A stretch of 64,000 bases of DNA from Protonemura montana (taxonomy: Eukaryota > Arthropoda > Insecta > Plecoptera > Nemouridae), in assembly GCA_947568835.1 (NCBI GenBank), contig CANOQG010000006.1, positions 124,001 through 188,000 of the forward strand. Direction: 5' to 3'. The translations under genes and the position numbers were made by a program. The notes beneath the pieces were generated by a model that had not been told where the DNA came from, ran no database searches, and saw nothing but the letters and a program-made list of their open reading frames with translations. Below, piece by piece: positions 36,866 to 50,362 of the stretch. Every line of letters begins with the position of its first letter. Position 1 is the first letter of the stretch.

Positions 36866-37333
36866 ACAACATCTCGACAAGAGCCAGAGCTTTCTGACCG
36901 TGCGCCACACAAAGGAGAGCAATCTCGAATCAGCAAGTCTAATCCGACGCCAGAGACACGTTGACGAGCCATGAATTCCTCCACGGGCTTCGTCTGCGAT
37001 CGTTGCGACATTGTCTTCACGTCGTTTGCCTACTCGGACGGCTAACGTCCGAATGACACGGCGGCTTTCTAGCCTGCGCTACGGTAGTTAATATACACAA
37101 CGGCTACTGTCGCAGGCAGTCAACGAGCCGCAAACATCGTTCCCTTCTACGTAGGATCCAGAATCACTCGATACGGACCATCTCCCCGACGCGCCATGGT
37201 CTCGGTGCTCTCGCGTCACCCTCCGTCGCGCGGGGGGTTAGGTTGCCACCGACGCGTAATACCAGTCTTTTAGCTACAATAGATTAGGCTTAGTGGTGGT
37301 TGTTAGTTCACCTCGTGGTGGTCGACACGAGGC
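36866..37333. other. CpG-rich tail of island 2
   Basis: Copy of 8523-8990 with about three substitutions. It carries the 7-bp-stem hairpin at 37034-37052 and the 24-codon CxxC frame at 36971-37045. It abuts array C. No gene recognised. Confidence 0.8.
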
Positions 37334-40300
37334 TCCTGCCCCATGTCCTGCCCTATGTCCTGCCCCATGTCCTGCCCCATTTTCTGCTCCATGTCCCGCC
37401 CCATGTCCTGCCCCATGTCCCATGTCATGCCCCATGTCCTGCCCCATGTCCTGCCCCATGTCCTGTCCCATGTCCTGCTCCATGTCCTGCCCCATGTCCT
37501 GCCCCATGTCCTGCCCCATGTCCTGCCCCATGTCCTGCCCCATGTCCCATGTCCTGCCCCATGTCCTGCCCCATGTCCTGCCCCATGTCCTGCCCTATGT
37601 CCTGTCCCATGTCCTGCCCCATGTCCTGCCCCATGTCCTGCCCTATGTCCTGCCCCATGTCCTGCCCCATGTCCTGCCCCATGTCTTGCCCCATGTCCCA
37701 TGTCCTGCCCCATGTCCTGCCCCATGTCCTGCCCCATGTCCTGCTCCATGTCCTGCCCCATGTCCTGCCCTATGTCCTGCCCCATGTCCTGCCCCATGTC
37801 CTGCCCCATGTCCTGCCCCATGTCCTGCCCTATGTCCTGCCCCATGTCCTGCCCCATGTCCTGCCCTATGTCCTGTCCCATGTCCTGTCCCATGTCATGT
37901 CCCATGTCCTGCTCCATGTCCTGCCCCATGTCCTGCCCCATGTCCTGCCCTATGTCATGCCCCATGTCCTGCCCCATGTCCTGCCCCATGTCCTGCTCCA
38001 TGACCTGCCCCATGTCCCATGTCCTGCCCCATGTCCTGCCCCATGTCCTGCCCCAAGTCCTGCCTCATGTCCTGCCCCATGTCCTGCCCCATGTCCTGCC
38101 CCATGTCCTGCCCCATGTCCTGCCCTATGTCCTGCCCCATGTCCTGCCCCATGTCCTGCCCTATGTCCTGTCCCATGTCCTGTCCCATGTCCTGCCCCAT
38201 GTCCTGCCCCATGTCCTTCCCTATGTCCTGTCCCATGTCCTGCCCCATGTCCTGCCCCATGTCCTGCTTCATGTCCTGCCCCTGTCCTGCCTCATGTCCC
38301 ATGTCCTGCCCCGTGTACTGCCCAATGTCCTGCCCTATGTCCTGCCCTATGTCCTGTCCCATGTCCTGCCCCATGTCCTGCCCCATGTCCTGCCCCAAGT
38401 CCTGCCTCATGTCCTGCCCCATGTCCTGCCCCATGTCCTGCCCCATGTCCTGCCCCATGTCCTGCCCTATGTCCTGCCCCATGTCCTGCCCCATGTCCTG
38501 CCCTATGTCCTGTCCCATGTCCTGTCCCATGTCCTGCCCCATGTCCTGCCCCATGTCCTTCCCTATGTCCTGTCCCATGTCCTGCCCCATGTCCTGCCCC
38601 ATGTCCTGCTTCATGTCCTCCCCCTGTCCTGCCTCATGTCCCATGTCCTGCCCCGTGTACTGCCCAATGTCCTGCCCTATGTCCTGCCCTATGTCCTGTC
38701 CCATGTCCTGCCCCATGTCCTGCCCCATGTCCTGCCCCATGTCCTGCCCCATGTCTTTCCCCATGTCCCATGTCCTGCCCCATGTCCTGCCCCATGTCCT
38801 GCCCCATGTCCTGCCCCATGTCCTGTCCCATGTCCTGCCTCATGTCCTGCCCCATGTCCTGCCCCATAGCCTGGCCTATGTCCTGCCCTATGTCCTGTCC
38901 CATGTCCTGCCCCATGTCCTGCCCCATGTCCTGTCCCATGTCCTGCCTCATGTCCTACCCCATGTCCTGCCCTATGTCCTGCCCCATGTCCTGCCCCATG
39001 TCCTGCCCCATGTCCTGCCCCATGTCCTGCCCCATGTCCTGTCCCATGTCCTGTCCCATGTCCTGCTCCATGTCCTGCCCCATGTCCTGCCCCATGTCCT
39101 GCCCCATGTCCTGCTCCATGACCTGCCCCATGTCCCATGTCCTGCCCCATGTCCTGCCCCATGTCCTGCCCCAAGTCCTGCCTCATGTCCTGCCCCATGT
39201 CCTGCCCCATGTCCTGCCCCATGTCCTGCCCCATGTCCTGCCCTATGTCCTGCCCCATGTCCTGCCCCATGTCCTGCCCTATGTCCTGTCCCATGTCCTG
39301 TCCCATGTCCTGCCCCATGTCCTGCCCCATGTCCTTCCCTATGTCCTGTCCCATGTCCTGCCCCATGTCCTGCCCCATGTCCTGCTTCATGTCCTCCCCC
39401 TGTCCTGCCTCATGTCCCATGTCCTGCCCCGTGTACTGCCCAATGTCCTGCCCTATGTCCTGCCCTATGTCCTGTCCCATGTCCTGCCCCATGTCCTGCC
39501 CCATGTCCTGCCCCAAGTCCTGCCTCATGTCCTGCCCCATGTCCTGCCCCATGTCCTGCCCCATGTCCTGCCCCATGTCCTGCCCTATGTCCTGCCCCAT
39601 GTCCTGCCCCATGTCCTGCCCTATGTCCTGTCCCATGTCCTGTCCCATGTCCTGCCCCATGTCCTGCCCCATGTCCTTCCCTATGTCCTGTCCCATGTCC
39701 TGCCCCATGTCCTGCCCCATGTCCTGCCCCATGTCCTTCCCTATGTCCTGTCCCATGTCCTGCCCCATGTCCTGCCCCATGTCCTGCTTCATGTCCTCCC
39801 CCTGTCCTGCCTCATGTCCCATGTCCTGCCCCGTGTACTGCCCAATGTCCTGCCCTATGTCCTGCCCTATGTCCTGTCCCATGTCCTGCCCCATGTCCTG
39901 CCCCATGTCCTGCCCCAAGTCCTGCCTCATGTCCTGCCCTATGTCCTGTCCCATGTCCTGTCCCATGTCCTGCCCCATGTCCTGCCCCATGTCCTTCCCT
40001 ATGTCCTGTCCCATGTCCTGCCCCATGTCTTTCCCCATGTCCCATGTCCTGCCCCATGTCCTGCCCCATGTCCTGCCCCATGTCCTGCCCCATGTCCTGT
40101 CCCATGTCCTGCCTCATGTCCTGCCCCATGTCCTGCCCCATAGCCTGGCCTATGTCCTGCCCTATGTCCTGTCCCATGTCCTGCCCCATGTCCTGCCCCA
40201 TGTCCTGTCCCATGTCCTGCCTCATGTCCTACCCCATGTCCTGCCCTATGTCCTGCCCCATGTCCTGCCCCATGTCCTGCCCCATGTCCTGCCCCATGTC

Positions 40301-43300
40301 CTGCCCCATGTCCTGTCCCATGTCCTGTCCCATGTCCTGCTCCATGTCCTGCCCCATGTCCTGCCCCATGTCCTGCCCTATGTCCTGCCCCATGTCCTGC
40401 CCCATGTCCTGCCCCATGTCCTGCCCCATGTCCTGCCCTATGTCCTGCCCCATGTCCTGCCCCATGTCCCATGTCCTGCCCCATGTCCAGCCCCTTGTCC
40501 TGTCCCATTTCCTGCCCCATGTCCTGCCCCATGTCCTGCCCCATGTCCTGCCCCATGTCCTGCCCCATGTCCTGCCCCATGTCTTGCCCCATGTCCCATG
40601 TCCTGCCCCATGTCCTGCCCCATGTCCTGCCCCATGTCCTGCCCTATGTCCTGTCCCATGTCCTGTCCCATGTCATGTCCCATGTCCTGCTCCATGTCCT
40701 GCCCCATGTCCTGCCCCATGTCCTGCCCTATGTCCTGCCCCATGTCCTGCCCCATGTCCTGCCCCATGTCCTGCTCCATGACCTGCCCCATGTCCCATGT
40801 CCTGCCCCATGTCCTGCCCCATGTCCTGCCCCAAGTCCTGCCTCATGTCCTGCCCTATGTCCTGCCCCATGTCCTGCCCCATGTCCTGCCCCATGTCCTG
40901 CCCTATGTCCTGCCCCATGTCCTGCCCCATGTCCTGCCCTATGTCCTGTCCCATGTCCTGTCCCATGTCCTGCCCCATGTCCTGCCCCATGTCCTTCCCT
41001 ATGTCCTGTCCCATGTCCTGCCCCATGTCCTGCCCCATGTCCTGCTCCATGTCCTCCCCCTGTCCTGCCTCATGTCCCATGTCCTGCCCCGTGTCCTGCC
41101 CAATGTCCTGCCCCATGTCCTGCCCTATGTCCTGTCCCATGTCCTGCCCCATGTCCTGCCCCATGTCCTGCCCCATGTCCTGCCCCATGTCTTTCCCCAT
41201 GTCCCATGTCCTGCCCCATGTCCTGCCCCATGTCCTGCCCCATGTCCTGCCCCATGTCCTGTCCCATGTCCTGCCTCATGTCCTGCCCCATGTCCTGCCC
41301 CATAGCCTGGCCTATGTCCTGCCCCATGTCCTGTCCCATGTCCTGCCCCATGTCCTGCCCCATGTCCTGCCCCATGTCCTGCCCCATGTCCTGCCCCATG
41401 TCCTGTCCCATGTCATGTCCCATGTCCTGCTCCATGTCCTGCCCCATGTCCTGCCCCATGTCCTGCCCTATGTCCTGCCCCATGTCCTGCCCCATGTCCT
41501 GCCCCATTTCCTGCCCCATGTCCTGCCCTATGTCCTGCCCCATGTCCTGCCCCATGTCTTGCCCCATGTCCCATGTCCTGCCCCATGTCCTGCCCCATGT
41601 CCTACCCCATGTCCTGCCCTATGTCCTGTCTTATGTCCTGCCCCATGTCCTGCCCCATGTCCTGCTCCATGTCCTGCCCCATGTCCTGCTCCATGTCCCA
41701 TGTCCTGCCCCATGTCCTGCCCCATGTCCTGTCCCATGTCCTGCCTCATCTCCTGCCCCATGTCCTGCCCCATGTCCTGCCCCATGTCCTGCCCCATGTC
41801 CTGTCCCATGTCCTGCCCCATTTCATGCCCCATGTCCTGCCCCATGTCCTGCCCCATGTCCCATGTCCTGCCCCATGTCCTGCCCCATGTCCTGTCACAT
41901 TTCCTGCCCCATGTCCTGCCCCATGTCCTGCCCCATGTCCTGCCCCATGTCCTGCCCCATGTTCTGCCCCATGTCCTGCCCTATGTCTTGCCCCATGTCC
42001 CATGTCCTGCCCCATGTCCTGCCCCATGTCCTGCCCCATGTCCTTCCCTATGTCCTGTCCTATGTCCTGCCCCATGTCCTGCCCCATGTCCTGCTCCATG
42101 TCCTCCCCCTGTCCTGCCCCATGTCCCATGTCCTGCCCCATGTCCTGCCCCATGTCCTGCCCCATGTCCTGCCCTATGTCCTGTCCCATGTCCTGCCCCA
42201 TGTCCTGCCCCATGTCCTGCCCTATGTCCTGCCCCATGTCTTGCCCCATGTCCCATGTCCTGCCCCATGTCCTGCCCCATGTCCTGCCCCATGTCCTGCC
42301 CTATGTCCTGCCCCATGTCCTGCCCCATTTTCTGCTCCATGTTCCACCCCATGTCCTGCCCCATGTCCCATGTCATGCCCCATGTCCTGCCCCATGTCCT
42401 GCCCCATGTCCTGTCCCATGTCCTGCACCATGTCCTGCCCCATGTCTTACCTCATGTCCCATGTCCTGCCTCATGTCCTGCCCCATGTCCTGCCCCATAT
42501 CCTGCCCCATGTCCTGCCCCATGTCCTGCCCCATGTCCTGTCCCATGTCCTGCCCAATGTCCTGCCCCATGTCCTGCCCCATGTCCTGCCCTATGTCCTG
42601 CCCCATGTCCTGCCCCATGTCCTGCCCCATGTCCTGTCCCATGTCATGTCCCATGTCCTGCTCCATGTCCTGCCCCATGTCCTGCCCCATGTCCTGCCCT
42701 ATGTCCTGCCCCATGTCCTGCCCCATGTCCTGCCCCATGTCCTGCCCCATGTCCTGCCCTATGTCCTGTCTTATGTCCTGCCCCATGTAATGCCCCATGT
42801 CCTGCTCCATGTCCTCCCCCTGTCCTGCCCTATGTCTTATGTCCTGCCCCATGTCCTGCCTCATGTCCTGCCCCATGTCCTTCCCTATGTCCTGTCCCAT
42901 GTCCTGCCCCATTTCCTGCCCCATGTCCTGCTCCATGTCCTGCCCCATGTCCTGCCCCATGTCCCGCTCCATGTCCTCCCCCTGTCCTGCCTCATGTCCC
43001 ATGTCCTGCCCCATGTCCTGCCCCATGTCCTGCCCCATGTCCTGCCCCATGTCCTGTCCCATGTCCAGCCCCATGTTTTGCCCCATGTCCTGTCCAATGT
43101 CCTGCCTTATGTCCTGCCCCATGTCCTGCCCCATGTCCTGCCCCATGTCCTTCCCTATGTCCTGTCCCATGTCCTGCCCCATGTCCTGCCCCATGTCCTG
43201 CTTCATGTCCTCCCCCTGTCCTGCCTCATGTCCCATGTCCTGCCCCGTGTACTGCCCAATGTCCTGCCCTATGTCCTGCCCTATGTCCTGTCCCATGTCC

Positions 43301-46300
43301 TGCCCCATGTCCTGCCCCATGTCCTGCCCCATGTCCTGCCCCATGTCTTTCCCCATGTCCCATGTCCTGCCCCATGTCCTGCCCCATGTCCTGCCCCATG
43401 TCCTGCCCCATGTCCTGTCCCATGTCCTGCCTCATGTCCTGCCCCATGTCCTGCCCCATAGCCTGGCCTATGTCCTGCCCCATGTCCTGTCCCATGTCCT
43501 GCCCCATGTTTTGCCCCATGTCCTGCCCCATGTCCTGCCCTATGTCCTGTCCCATGTCCTGCCCCATGTCCTGCCCCATGTCCTGTCCCATGTCCTGCCT
43601 CATGTCCTACCCCATGTCCTGCCCTATGTCCTGCCCCATGTCCTGCCCCATGTCCTGCCCCATGTCTTTCCCCATGTCCCATGTCCTGCCCCATGTCATG
43701 CCCCATGTCCTGCCCCATGTCCTGCCCCATGTCCTGTCCCATGTCCTGCTCCATGTCCTGCCCCATGTCTTACCTCATGTCCCATGTACTGCCTCATGTC
43801 CTGCCCCATGTCCTGCCCCATATCCTGCCCCATGTCCTGCCCCATGTCCTGCCCCATGTCCTGTCCCATGTCCTGCCCAATGTCCTGCCCCATGTCCTGC
43901 TCCATGTCCTGCCCCATGTCCTGCCCCATGTCCTGCCCTATGTCCTGCCCCATGTCCTGCCCCATGTCCTGCCCCATGTCCCATGTCCTGCCCCATGTCC
44001 TGCCCCTTGTCCTGTCCCATTTCCTGCCCCATGTCCTACCCCATGTCCTGCCCCATGTCCTGCCCCATGTCCTGCCCCATGTCCTGCCTCATGTCCTGCC
44101 CCATGTCTTGCCCCATGTCCCATGTCCTGCCCCATGTCCTGCCCCATGTCCTGCCCCATGTCCTGTCCCATGTCCTGTCCCATGTCCTGCTCCATGTCCT
44201 GCCCCATGTCCTGCCCCATGTCCTGCCCTATGTCCTGCCCCATGTCCTGCCCCATGTCCTGCCCCATGTCCTGCCCCATGTCCTGCCCTATGTCCTGCCC
44301 CATGTCCTGCCCCATGTCCCATGTCCTGCCCCATGTCCAGCCCCTTGTCCTGTCCCATTTCCTGCCCCATGTCCTGCCCCATGTCCTGCCCCATGTCCTG
44401 CCCCATGTCCTGCCCCATGTCCTGCCCCATGTCTTGCCCCATGTCCCATGTCCTGCCCCATGTCCTGCCCCATGTCCTGCCCCATGTCCTGCCCTATGTC
44501 CTGTCCCATGTCCTGTCCCATGTCATGTCCCATGTCCTGCTCCATGTCCTGCCCCATGTCCTGCCCCATGTCCTGCCCTATGTCCTGCCCCATGTCCTGC
44601 CCCATGTCCTGCCCCATGTCCTGCTCCATGACCTGCCCCATGTCCCATGTCCTGCCCCATGTCCTGCCCCATGTCCTGCCCCAAGTCCTGCCTCATGTCC
44701 TGCCCTATGTCCTGCCCCATGTCCTGCCCCATGTCCTGCCCCATGTCCTGCCCTATGTCCTGCCCCATGTCCTGCCCCATGTCCTGCCCTATGTCCTGTC
44801 CCATGTCCTGTCCCATGTCCTGCCCCATGTCCTGCCCCATGTCCTTCCCTATGTCCTGTCCCATGTCCTGCCCCATGTCCTGCCCCATGTCCTGCTCCAT
44901 GTCCTCCCCCTGTCCTGCCTCATGTCCCATGTCCTGCCCCGTGTCCTGCCCAATGTCCTGCCCCATGTCCTGCCCTATGTCCTGTCCCATGTCCTGCCCC
45001 ATGTCCTGCCCCATGTCCTGCCCCATGTCCTGCCCCATGTCTTTCCCCATGTCCCATGTCCTGCCCCATGTCCTGCCCCATGTCCTGCCCCATGTCCTGC
45101 CCCATGTCCTGTCCCATGTCCTGCCTCATGTCCTGCCCCATGTCCTGCCCCATAGCCTGGCCTATGTCCTGCCCCATGTCCTGTCCCATGTCCTGCCCCA
45201 TGTCCTGCCCCATGTCCTGCCCCATGTCCTGCCCCATGTCCTGCCCCATGTCCTGTCCCATGTCATGTCCCATGTCCTGCTCCATGTCCTGCCCCATGTC
45301 CTGCCCCATGTCCTGCCCTATGTCCTGCCCCATGTCCTGCCCCATGTCCTGCCCCATTTCCTGCCCCATGTCCTGCCCTATGTCCTGCCCCATGTCCTGC
45401 CCCATGTCTTGCCCCATGTCCCATGTCCTGCCCCATGTCCTGCCCCATGTCCTACCCCATGTCCTGCCCTATGTCCTGTCTTATGTCCTGCCCCATGTCC
45501 TGCCCCATGTCCTGCTCCATGTCCTGCCCCATGTCCTGCTCCATGTCCCATGTCCTGCCCCATGTCCTGCCCCATGTCCTGTCCCATGTCCTGCCTCATC
45601 TCCTGCCCCATGTCCTGCCCCATGTCCTGCCCCATGTCCTGCCCCATGTCCTGTCCCATGTCCTGCCCCATTTCATGCCCCATGTCCTGCCCCATGTCCT
45701 GCCCCATGTCCCATGTCCTGCCCCATGTCCTGCCCCATGTCCTGTCACATTTCCTGCCCCATGTCCTGCCCCATGTCCTGCCCCATGTCCTGCCCCATGT
45801 CCTGCCCCATGTTCTGCCCCATGTCCTGCCCTATGTCTTGCCCCATGTCCCATGTCCTGCCCCATGTCCTGCCCCATGTCCTGCCCCATGTCCTTCCCTA
45901 TGTCCTGTCCTATGTCCTGCCCCATGTCCTGCCCCATGTCCTGCTCCATGTCCTCCCCCTGTCCTGCCCCATGTCCCATGTCCTGCCCCATGTCCTGCCC
46001 CATGTCCTGCCCCATGTCCTGCCCTATGTCCTGTCCCATGTCCTGCCCCATGTCCTGCCCCATGTCCTGCCCTATGTCCTGCCCCATGTCTTGCCCCATG
46101 TCCCATGTCCTGCCCCATGTCCTGCCCCATGTCCTGCCCCATGTCCTGCCCTATGTCCTGCCCCATGTCCTGCCCCATTTTCTGCTCCATGTTCCACCCC
46201 ATGTCCTGCCCCATGTCCCATGTCATGCCCCATGTCCTGCCCCATGTCCTGCCCCATGTCCTGTCCCATGTCCTGCACCATGTCCTGCCCCATGTCTTAC

Positions 46301-49300
46301 CTCATGTCCCATGTCCTGCCTCATGTCCTGCCCCATGTCCTGCCCCATATCCTGCCCCATGTCCTGCCCCATGTCCTGCCCCATGTCCTGTCCCATGTCC
46401 TGCCCAATGTCCTGCCCCATGTCCTGCCCCATGTCCTGCCCTATGTCCTGCCCCATGTCCTGCCCCATGTCCTGCCCCATGTCCTGTCCCATGTCATGTC
46501 CCATGTCCTGCTCCATGTCCTGCCCCATGTCCTGCCCCATGTCCTGCCCTATGTCCTGCCCCATGTCCTGCCCCATGTCCTGCCCCATGTCCTGCCCCAT
46601 GTCCTGCCCTATGTCCTGTCTTATGTCCTGCCCCATGTAATGCCCCATGTCCTGCTCCATGTCCTCCCCCTGTCCTGCCCTATGTCTTATGTCCTGCCCC
46701 ATGTCCTGCCTCATGTCCTGCCCCATGTCCTTCCCTATGTCCTGTCCCATGTCCTGCCCCATTTCCTGCCCCATGTCCTGCTCCATGTCCTGCCCCATGT
46801 CCTGCCCCATGTCCCGCTCCATGTCCTCCCCCTGTCCTGCCTCATGTCCCATGTCCTGCCCCATGTCCTGCCCCATGTCCTGCCCCATGTCCTGCCCCAT
46901 GTCCTGTCCCATGTCCAGCCCCATGTTTTGCCCCATGTCCTGTCCAATGTCCTGCCTTATGTCCTGCCCCATGTCCTGCCCCATGTCCTGCCCCATGTCC
47001 TTCCCTATGTCCTGTCCCATGTCCTGCCCCATGTCCTGCCCCATGTCCTGCTTCATGTCCTCCCCCTGTCCTGCCTCATGTCCCATGTCCTGCCCCGTGT
47101 ACTGCCCAATGTCCTGCCCTATGTCCTGCCCTATGTCCTGTCCCATGTCCTGCCCCATGTCCTGCCCCATGTCCTGCCCCATGTCCTGCCCCATGTCTTT
47201 CCCCATGTCCCATGTCCTGCCCCATGTCCTGCCCCATGTCCTGCCCCATGTCCTGCCCCATGTCCTGTCCCATGTCCTGCCTCATGTCCTGCCCCATGTC
47301 CTGCCCCATAGCCTGGCCTATGTCCTGCCCCATGTCCTGTCCCATGTCCTGCCCCATGTTTTGCCCCATGTCCTGCCCCATGTCCTGCCCTATGTCCTGT
47401 CCCATGTCCTGCCCCATGTCCTGCCCCATGTCCTGTCCCATGTCCTGCCTCATGTCCTACCCCATGTCCTGCCCTATGTCCTGCCCCATGTCCTGCCCCA
47501 TGTCCTGCCCCATGTCTTTCCCCATGTCCCATGTCCTGCCCCATGTCATGCCCCATGTCCTGCCCCATGTCCTGCCCCATGTCCTGTCCCATGTCCTGCT
47601 CCATGTCCTGCCCCATGTCTTACCTCATGTCCCATGTACTGCCTCATGTCCTGCCCCATGTCCTGCCCCATATCCTGCCCCATGTCCTGCCCCATGTCCT
47701 GCCCCATGTCCTGTCCCATGTCCTGCCCAATGTCCTGCCCCATGTCCTGCTCCATGTCCTGCCCCATGTCCTGCCCCATGTCCTGCCCTATGTCCTGCCC
47801 CATGTCCTGCCCCATGTCCTGCCCCATGTCCCATGTCCTGCCCCATGTCCTGCCCCTTGTCCTGTCCCATTTCCTGCCCCATGTCCTACCCCATGTCCTG
47901 CCCCATGTCCTGCCCCATGTCCTGCCCCATGTCCTGCCTCATGTCCTGCCCCATGTCTTGCCCCATGTCCCATGTCCTGCCCCATGTCCTGCCCCATGTC
48001 CTGCCCCATGTCCTGCCCTATGTCCTGTCTTATGTCCTGCCCCATGTAATGCCCCATGTCCTGCTCCATGTCCTCCCCCTGTCCTGCCCTATGTCTTATG
48101 TCCTGCCCCATGTCCTGCCTCATGTCCTGCCCCATGTCCTGCCCTATGTCCTGTCCCATGTCCTGCCCCATTTCCTGCCCCATGTCCTGCTCCATGTCCT
48201 GCCCCATGTCCTGCCCCATGTCCCGCTCCATGTCCTCCCCCTGTCCTGCCTCATGTCCCATGTCCTGCCCCATGTCCTGCCCCATGTCCTGCCACATGTC
48301 CTGCCCCATGTCCTGTCCCATGTCCTGCCCCATGTTTTGCCCCATGTCCTGTCCAATGTCCTGCCTCATGTCCTGCCCCATGTCCTGCCCCATGTCCTGC
48401 CTCATGTCCTGCCCCATGTCCTACCCTATGTCCTGCCCCATGTCCTGCCCCATGTCCTGCCCTATGTCCTGTCCCATGTCCTGTCCCATGTCCTGCCCCA
48501 TGTCCTGCCCCATGTCCTTCCCTATGTCCTGTCCCATGTCCTGCCCCATGTCCTGCCCCATGTCCTGCTCCATGTCCTGTCCCATGTCCTGCCCCATGTC
48601 CTGCCCCATGTCCTGCCCCATGTCCTGCCCTATGTCCTGTCCCATGTCCTGCCCCATGTCCTGCCCCATGTCCTGCCCCATGTCCTGCCCCATGTCTTTC
48701 CCCATGTCCCATGTCCTGCCTCATGTACTGCCCCATGTCCTGCCCCATAGCCTGGCCAATGTCCTGCCCCATGTCCTGTCCCATGTCCTGCCCCATGTTT
48801 TGCCCCATGTCCTGCCCCATGTCCTGCCCCATGTCCTGCCCCATGTCCTGCTCAATGTCCTCCCCCTGTCCTGCCTCATGTCCCATGTCCTGCCCCGTGT
48901 CCTGCCCAATGTCCTGCCCCATGTCCTGCCCTATGTCCTGTCCCATGTCCTGCCCCATGTCCTGCCCCATGTCCTGCCCCATGTCCTGCCCCATGTCTTT
49001 CCCCATGTCCCATGTCCTGCCCCATGTCCTGCCCCATGTCCTGCCCCATGTCCTGCCCCATGTCCTGTCCCATGTCCTGCCTCATGTCCTGCCCCATGTC
49101 CTGCCCTATAGCCTGGCCTATGTCCTGCCCCATGTCCTGTCCCATGTCCTGCCCCATGTTTTGCCCCATGTCCTGCCCCATGTCCTTCCCTATGTCCTGT
49201 CCCATGTCCTGCCCCATGTCCTGCCCCATGTCCTGCTCCATGTCCTGTCCCATGTCCTGCCCCATGTCCTGCCCCATGTCCTGCCCCATGTCCTGCCCCA

Positions 49301-49477
49301 TGTCTTTCCCCATGTCCCATGTCCTGCCTCATGTCCTGCCCCATGTCCTGCCCCATAGCCTGGCCAATGTCCTGCCCCATGTCCTGTCCCATGTCCTGCC
49401 CCATGTTTTGCCCCATGTCCTGCCCCATGTCCTGCCCTATGTCCTGTCCCATGTCCTGCCCCATGTCCTGCCCCAAT
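37334..49477. repeat. 12-bp minisatellite array C (both ends seen)
   Basis: About 12.1 kb, roughly 1,010 units. The first 150 bp or so match the start of array B, including an edge-only monomer ATGTCCCGCCCC. Array C then has private variants not seen in A or B: ATGACCTGCCCC (about 38000, 39120, 40782, 44632) and AAGTCCTGCCTC, both shared with D and E. Where array B carries TGTCTAATG, array C has TGTCTTATG (about 41630 and 45480). TAG-bearing ATAGCCTGG monomers end at 38869, 40143, 41305, 43461, 45155, 47311, 48750, 49111 and 49358. The right edge (CCCCAAT) matches that of array A. Confidence 0.97.
40300..48000. repeat. 3.85-kb tandem duplication in array C
   Basis: Two adjacent copies, about 40300-44150 and 44150-48000, align at a constant 3,850 bp: 40471 with 44321, 41573 with 45423, 42797 with 46647 and 43681 with 47531. 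They share variants found nowhere else in the window, such as ATGTCCTGCACC (about 42421 and 46271) and ATGTACTGCCTC (about 43794 and 47644). I see no difference between them in the stretches compared. This is one of the youngest events here. Edges are estimates. Confidence 0.85.
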
Positions 49478-49767
49478 TGCTACTTCAGAACCAAGACAAG
49501 GAAAGGAAAAATTTGACACTCCCCCGCACGATCAGGGACGCTTGCTCCTGAGAGAGTGCGCCCAAACCCAGAAAATTTGGGCACCGTTTCGAACAAGGAG
49601 AAGGTCAGTTTGCGGGGTGACCATCGGGATTTGAGTTAAATAACGATTTTATCATCCTAATAGTTACGGTTTGTGCATGAGGCACCTGTGGAAGAAGACG
49701 AGAGGATTTGGAGGAGCCATGTCCGCTTAACGCACCGAGATATTCGGCTGGATATCCGACTTCGCCT

Positions 49768-50013
49768 GGCTGGATCCTATGCTCTATTCAGGTTATTTGA
49801 GATCAGCTGGCTGGATCCTATGCTATATTCAGGTTATTTGAGATCAGCTGGCTGGATCCTATGCTCTATCCAGGTTATTTGAGATCAGCTGGCTGGATCC
49901 TATGCTCTATCCAGGTTATTTGAGATCAGCTGGCTAGATCCTATGCTCTTTCCAGGTTATTTGAGATCAGCTGGTTGGATCCTATGCTCTATCCAGGTTA
50001 TTTGAGATCAGAT
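49768..50013. repeat. 41-bp tandem repeat, six copies
   Basis: Copies start at 49768, 49809, 49850, 49891, 49932 and 49973, one fewer than at 3401-3687. The second copy here combines the start of island 1 copy 2 (GGCTGGATCC) with the CTATATTC variant of copy 3. This places the unequal exchange inside those two units. Confidence 0.93.
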
Positions 50014-50129
50014 GGTTGTATCAGCTGTTACTTGATTGGGATGATCTAGAAATGTTGCTATTGGTTCTTGTTGGTGCCAACATTTGCAGAGATGTGTCAG
50101 CTTCCAGCTGCTGTATTCGTGGAAATAAT

Positions 50130-50150
50130 CTAATGCTCTCTGTTTTGCAG
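50130..50150 (+). other. Splice-acceptor-like sequence (island 3)
   Basis: Same CTAAT, pyrimidine tract and TTTTGCAG as at 3804-3824. No supporting exon. Confidence 0.25.
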
Positions 50151-50185
50151 GACGCTGGACGCTGGACGCAGGATGCAGGATGCTG
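50151..50185. repeat. 7-bp tandem repeat, five units
   Basis: GACGCTG twice, then GACGCAG, GATGCAG, GATGCTG. One unit more than at 3825-3852. Confidence 0.85.
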
Positions 50186-50362
50186 GGGAGTCAGCAATGG
50201 CCGCCACGTGTCGCTGATGATGGTGAGAGGGGAAGGGGGGTGTTGGTGATAACCAGACAGCTGGGAGCGTAGCTTACACCCCCTGTGTTAGGGGACGATA
50301 TCGACAATTGGTGTCGCTGCCAGGTGCTTAAAGTCAAGGCATGCTACTCTACTGTACTACAC

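Larger units (their letters stand above)
34584..37333. other. Island 2: partial copy of island 1 (right half)
   Basis: Matches 6241-8990 at a constant offset of 28,343. By eye I see only about seven base differences over 2.75 kb, for example 8568/36911 G to C, 8668/37011 A to T and 8977/37320 A to G. Array B enters in the middle of a decayed unit (CCTGTACCATG), so the left half of the island is missing. The right edge with array C is the same as that of island 1 with array B. It contains the dimeric repeat (34599-36486), the old long module (36487-36679), the 26-bp repeat (36789-36865), the CpG-rich tail (36866-37333), the hairpin (37034-37052) and the CxxC short frame (36971-37045). Confidence 0.93.
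49478..50362. other. Island 3, low-repeat block
   Basis: Copy of 3111-4029 (offset 46,367 at the left, 46,333 at the right). The two differ by one 41-bp unit and one 7-bp unit. TGCTACT is again at both edges (49478-49484 and 50342-50348). The inverted repeat is at 49560-49582, and the LTR-end-like and primer-site-like stretch at about 50285-50323. No gene recognised. Confidence 0.85.
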
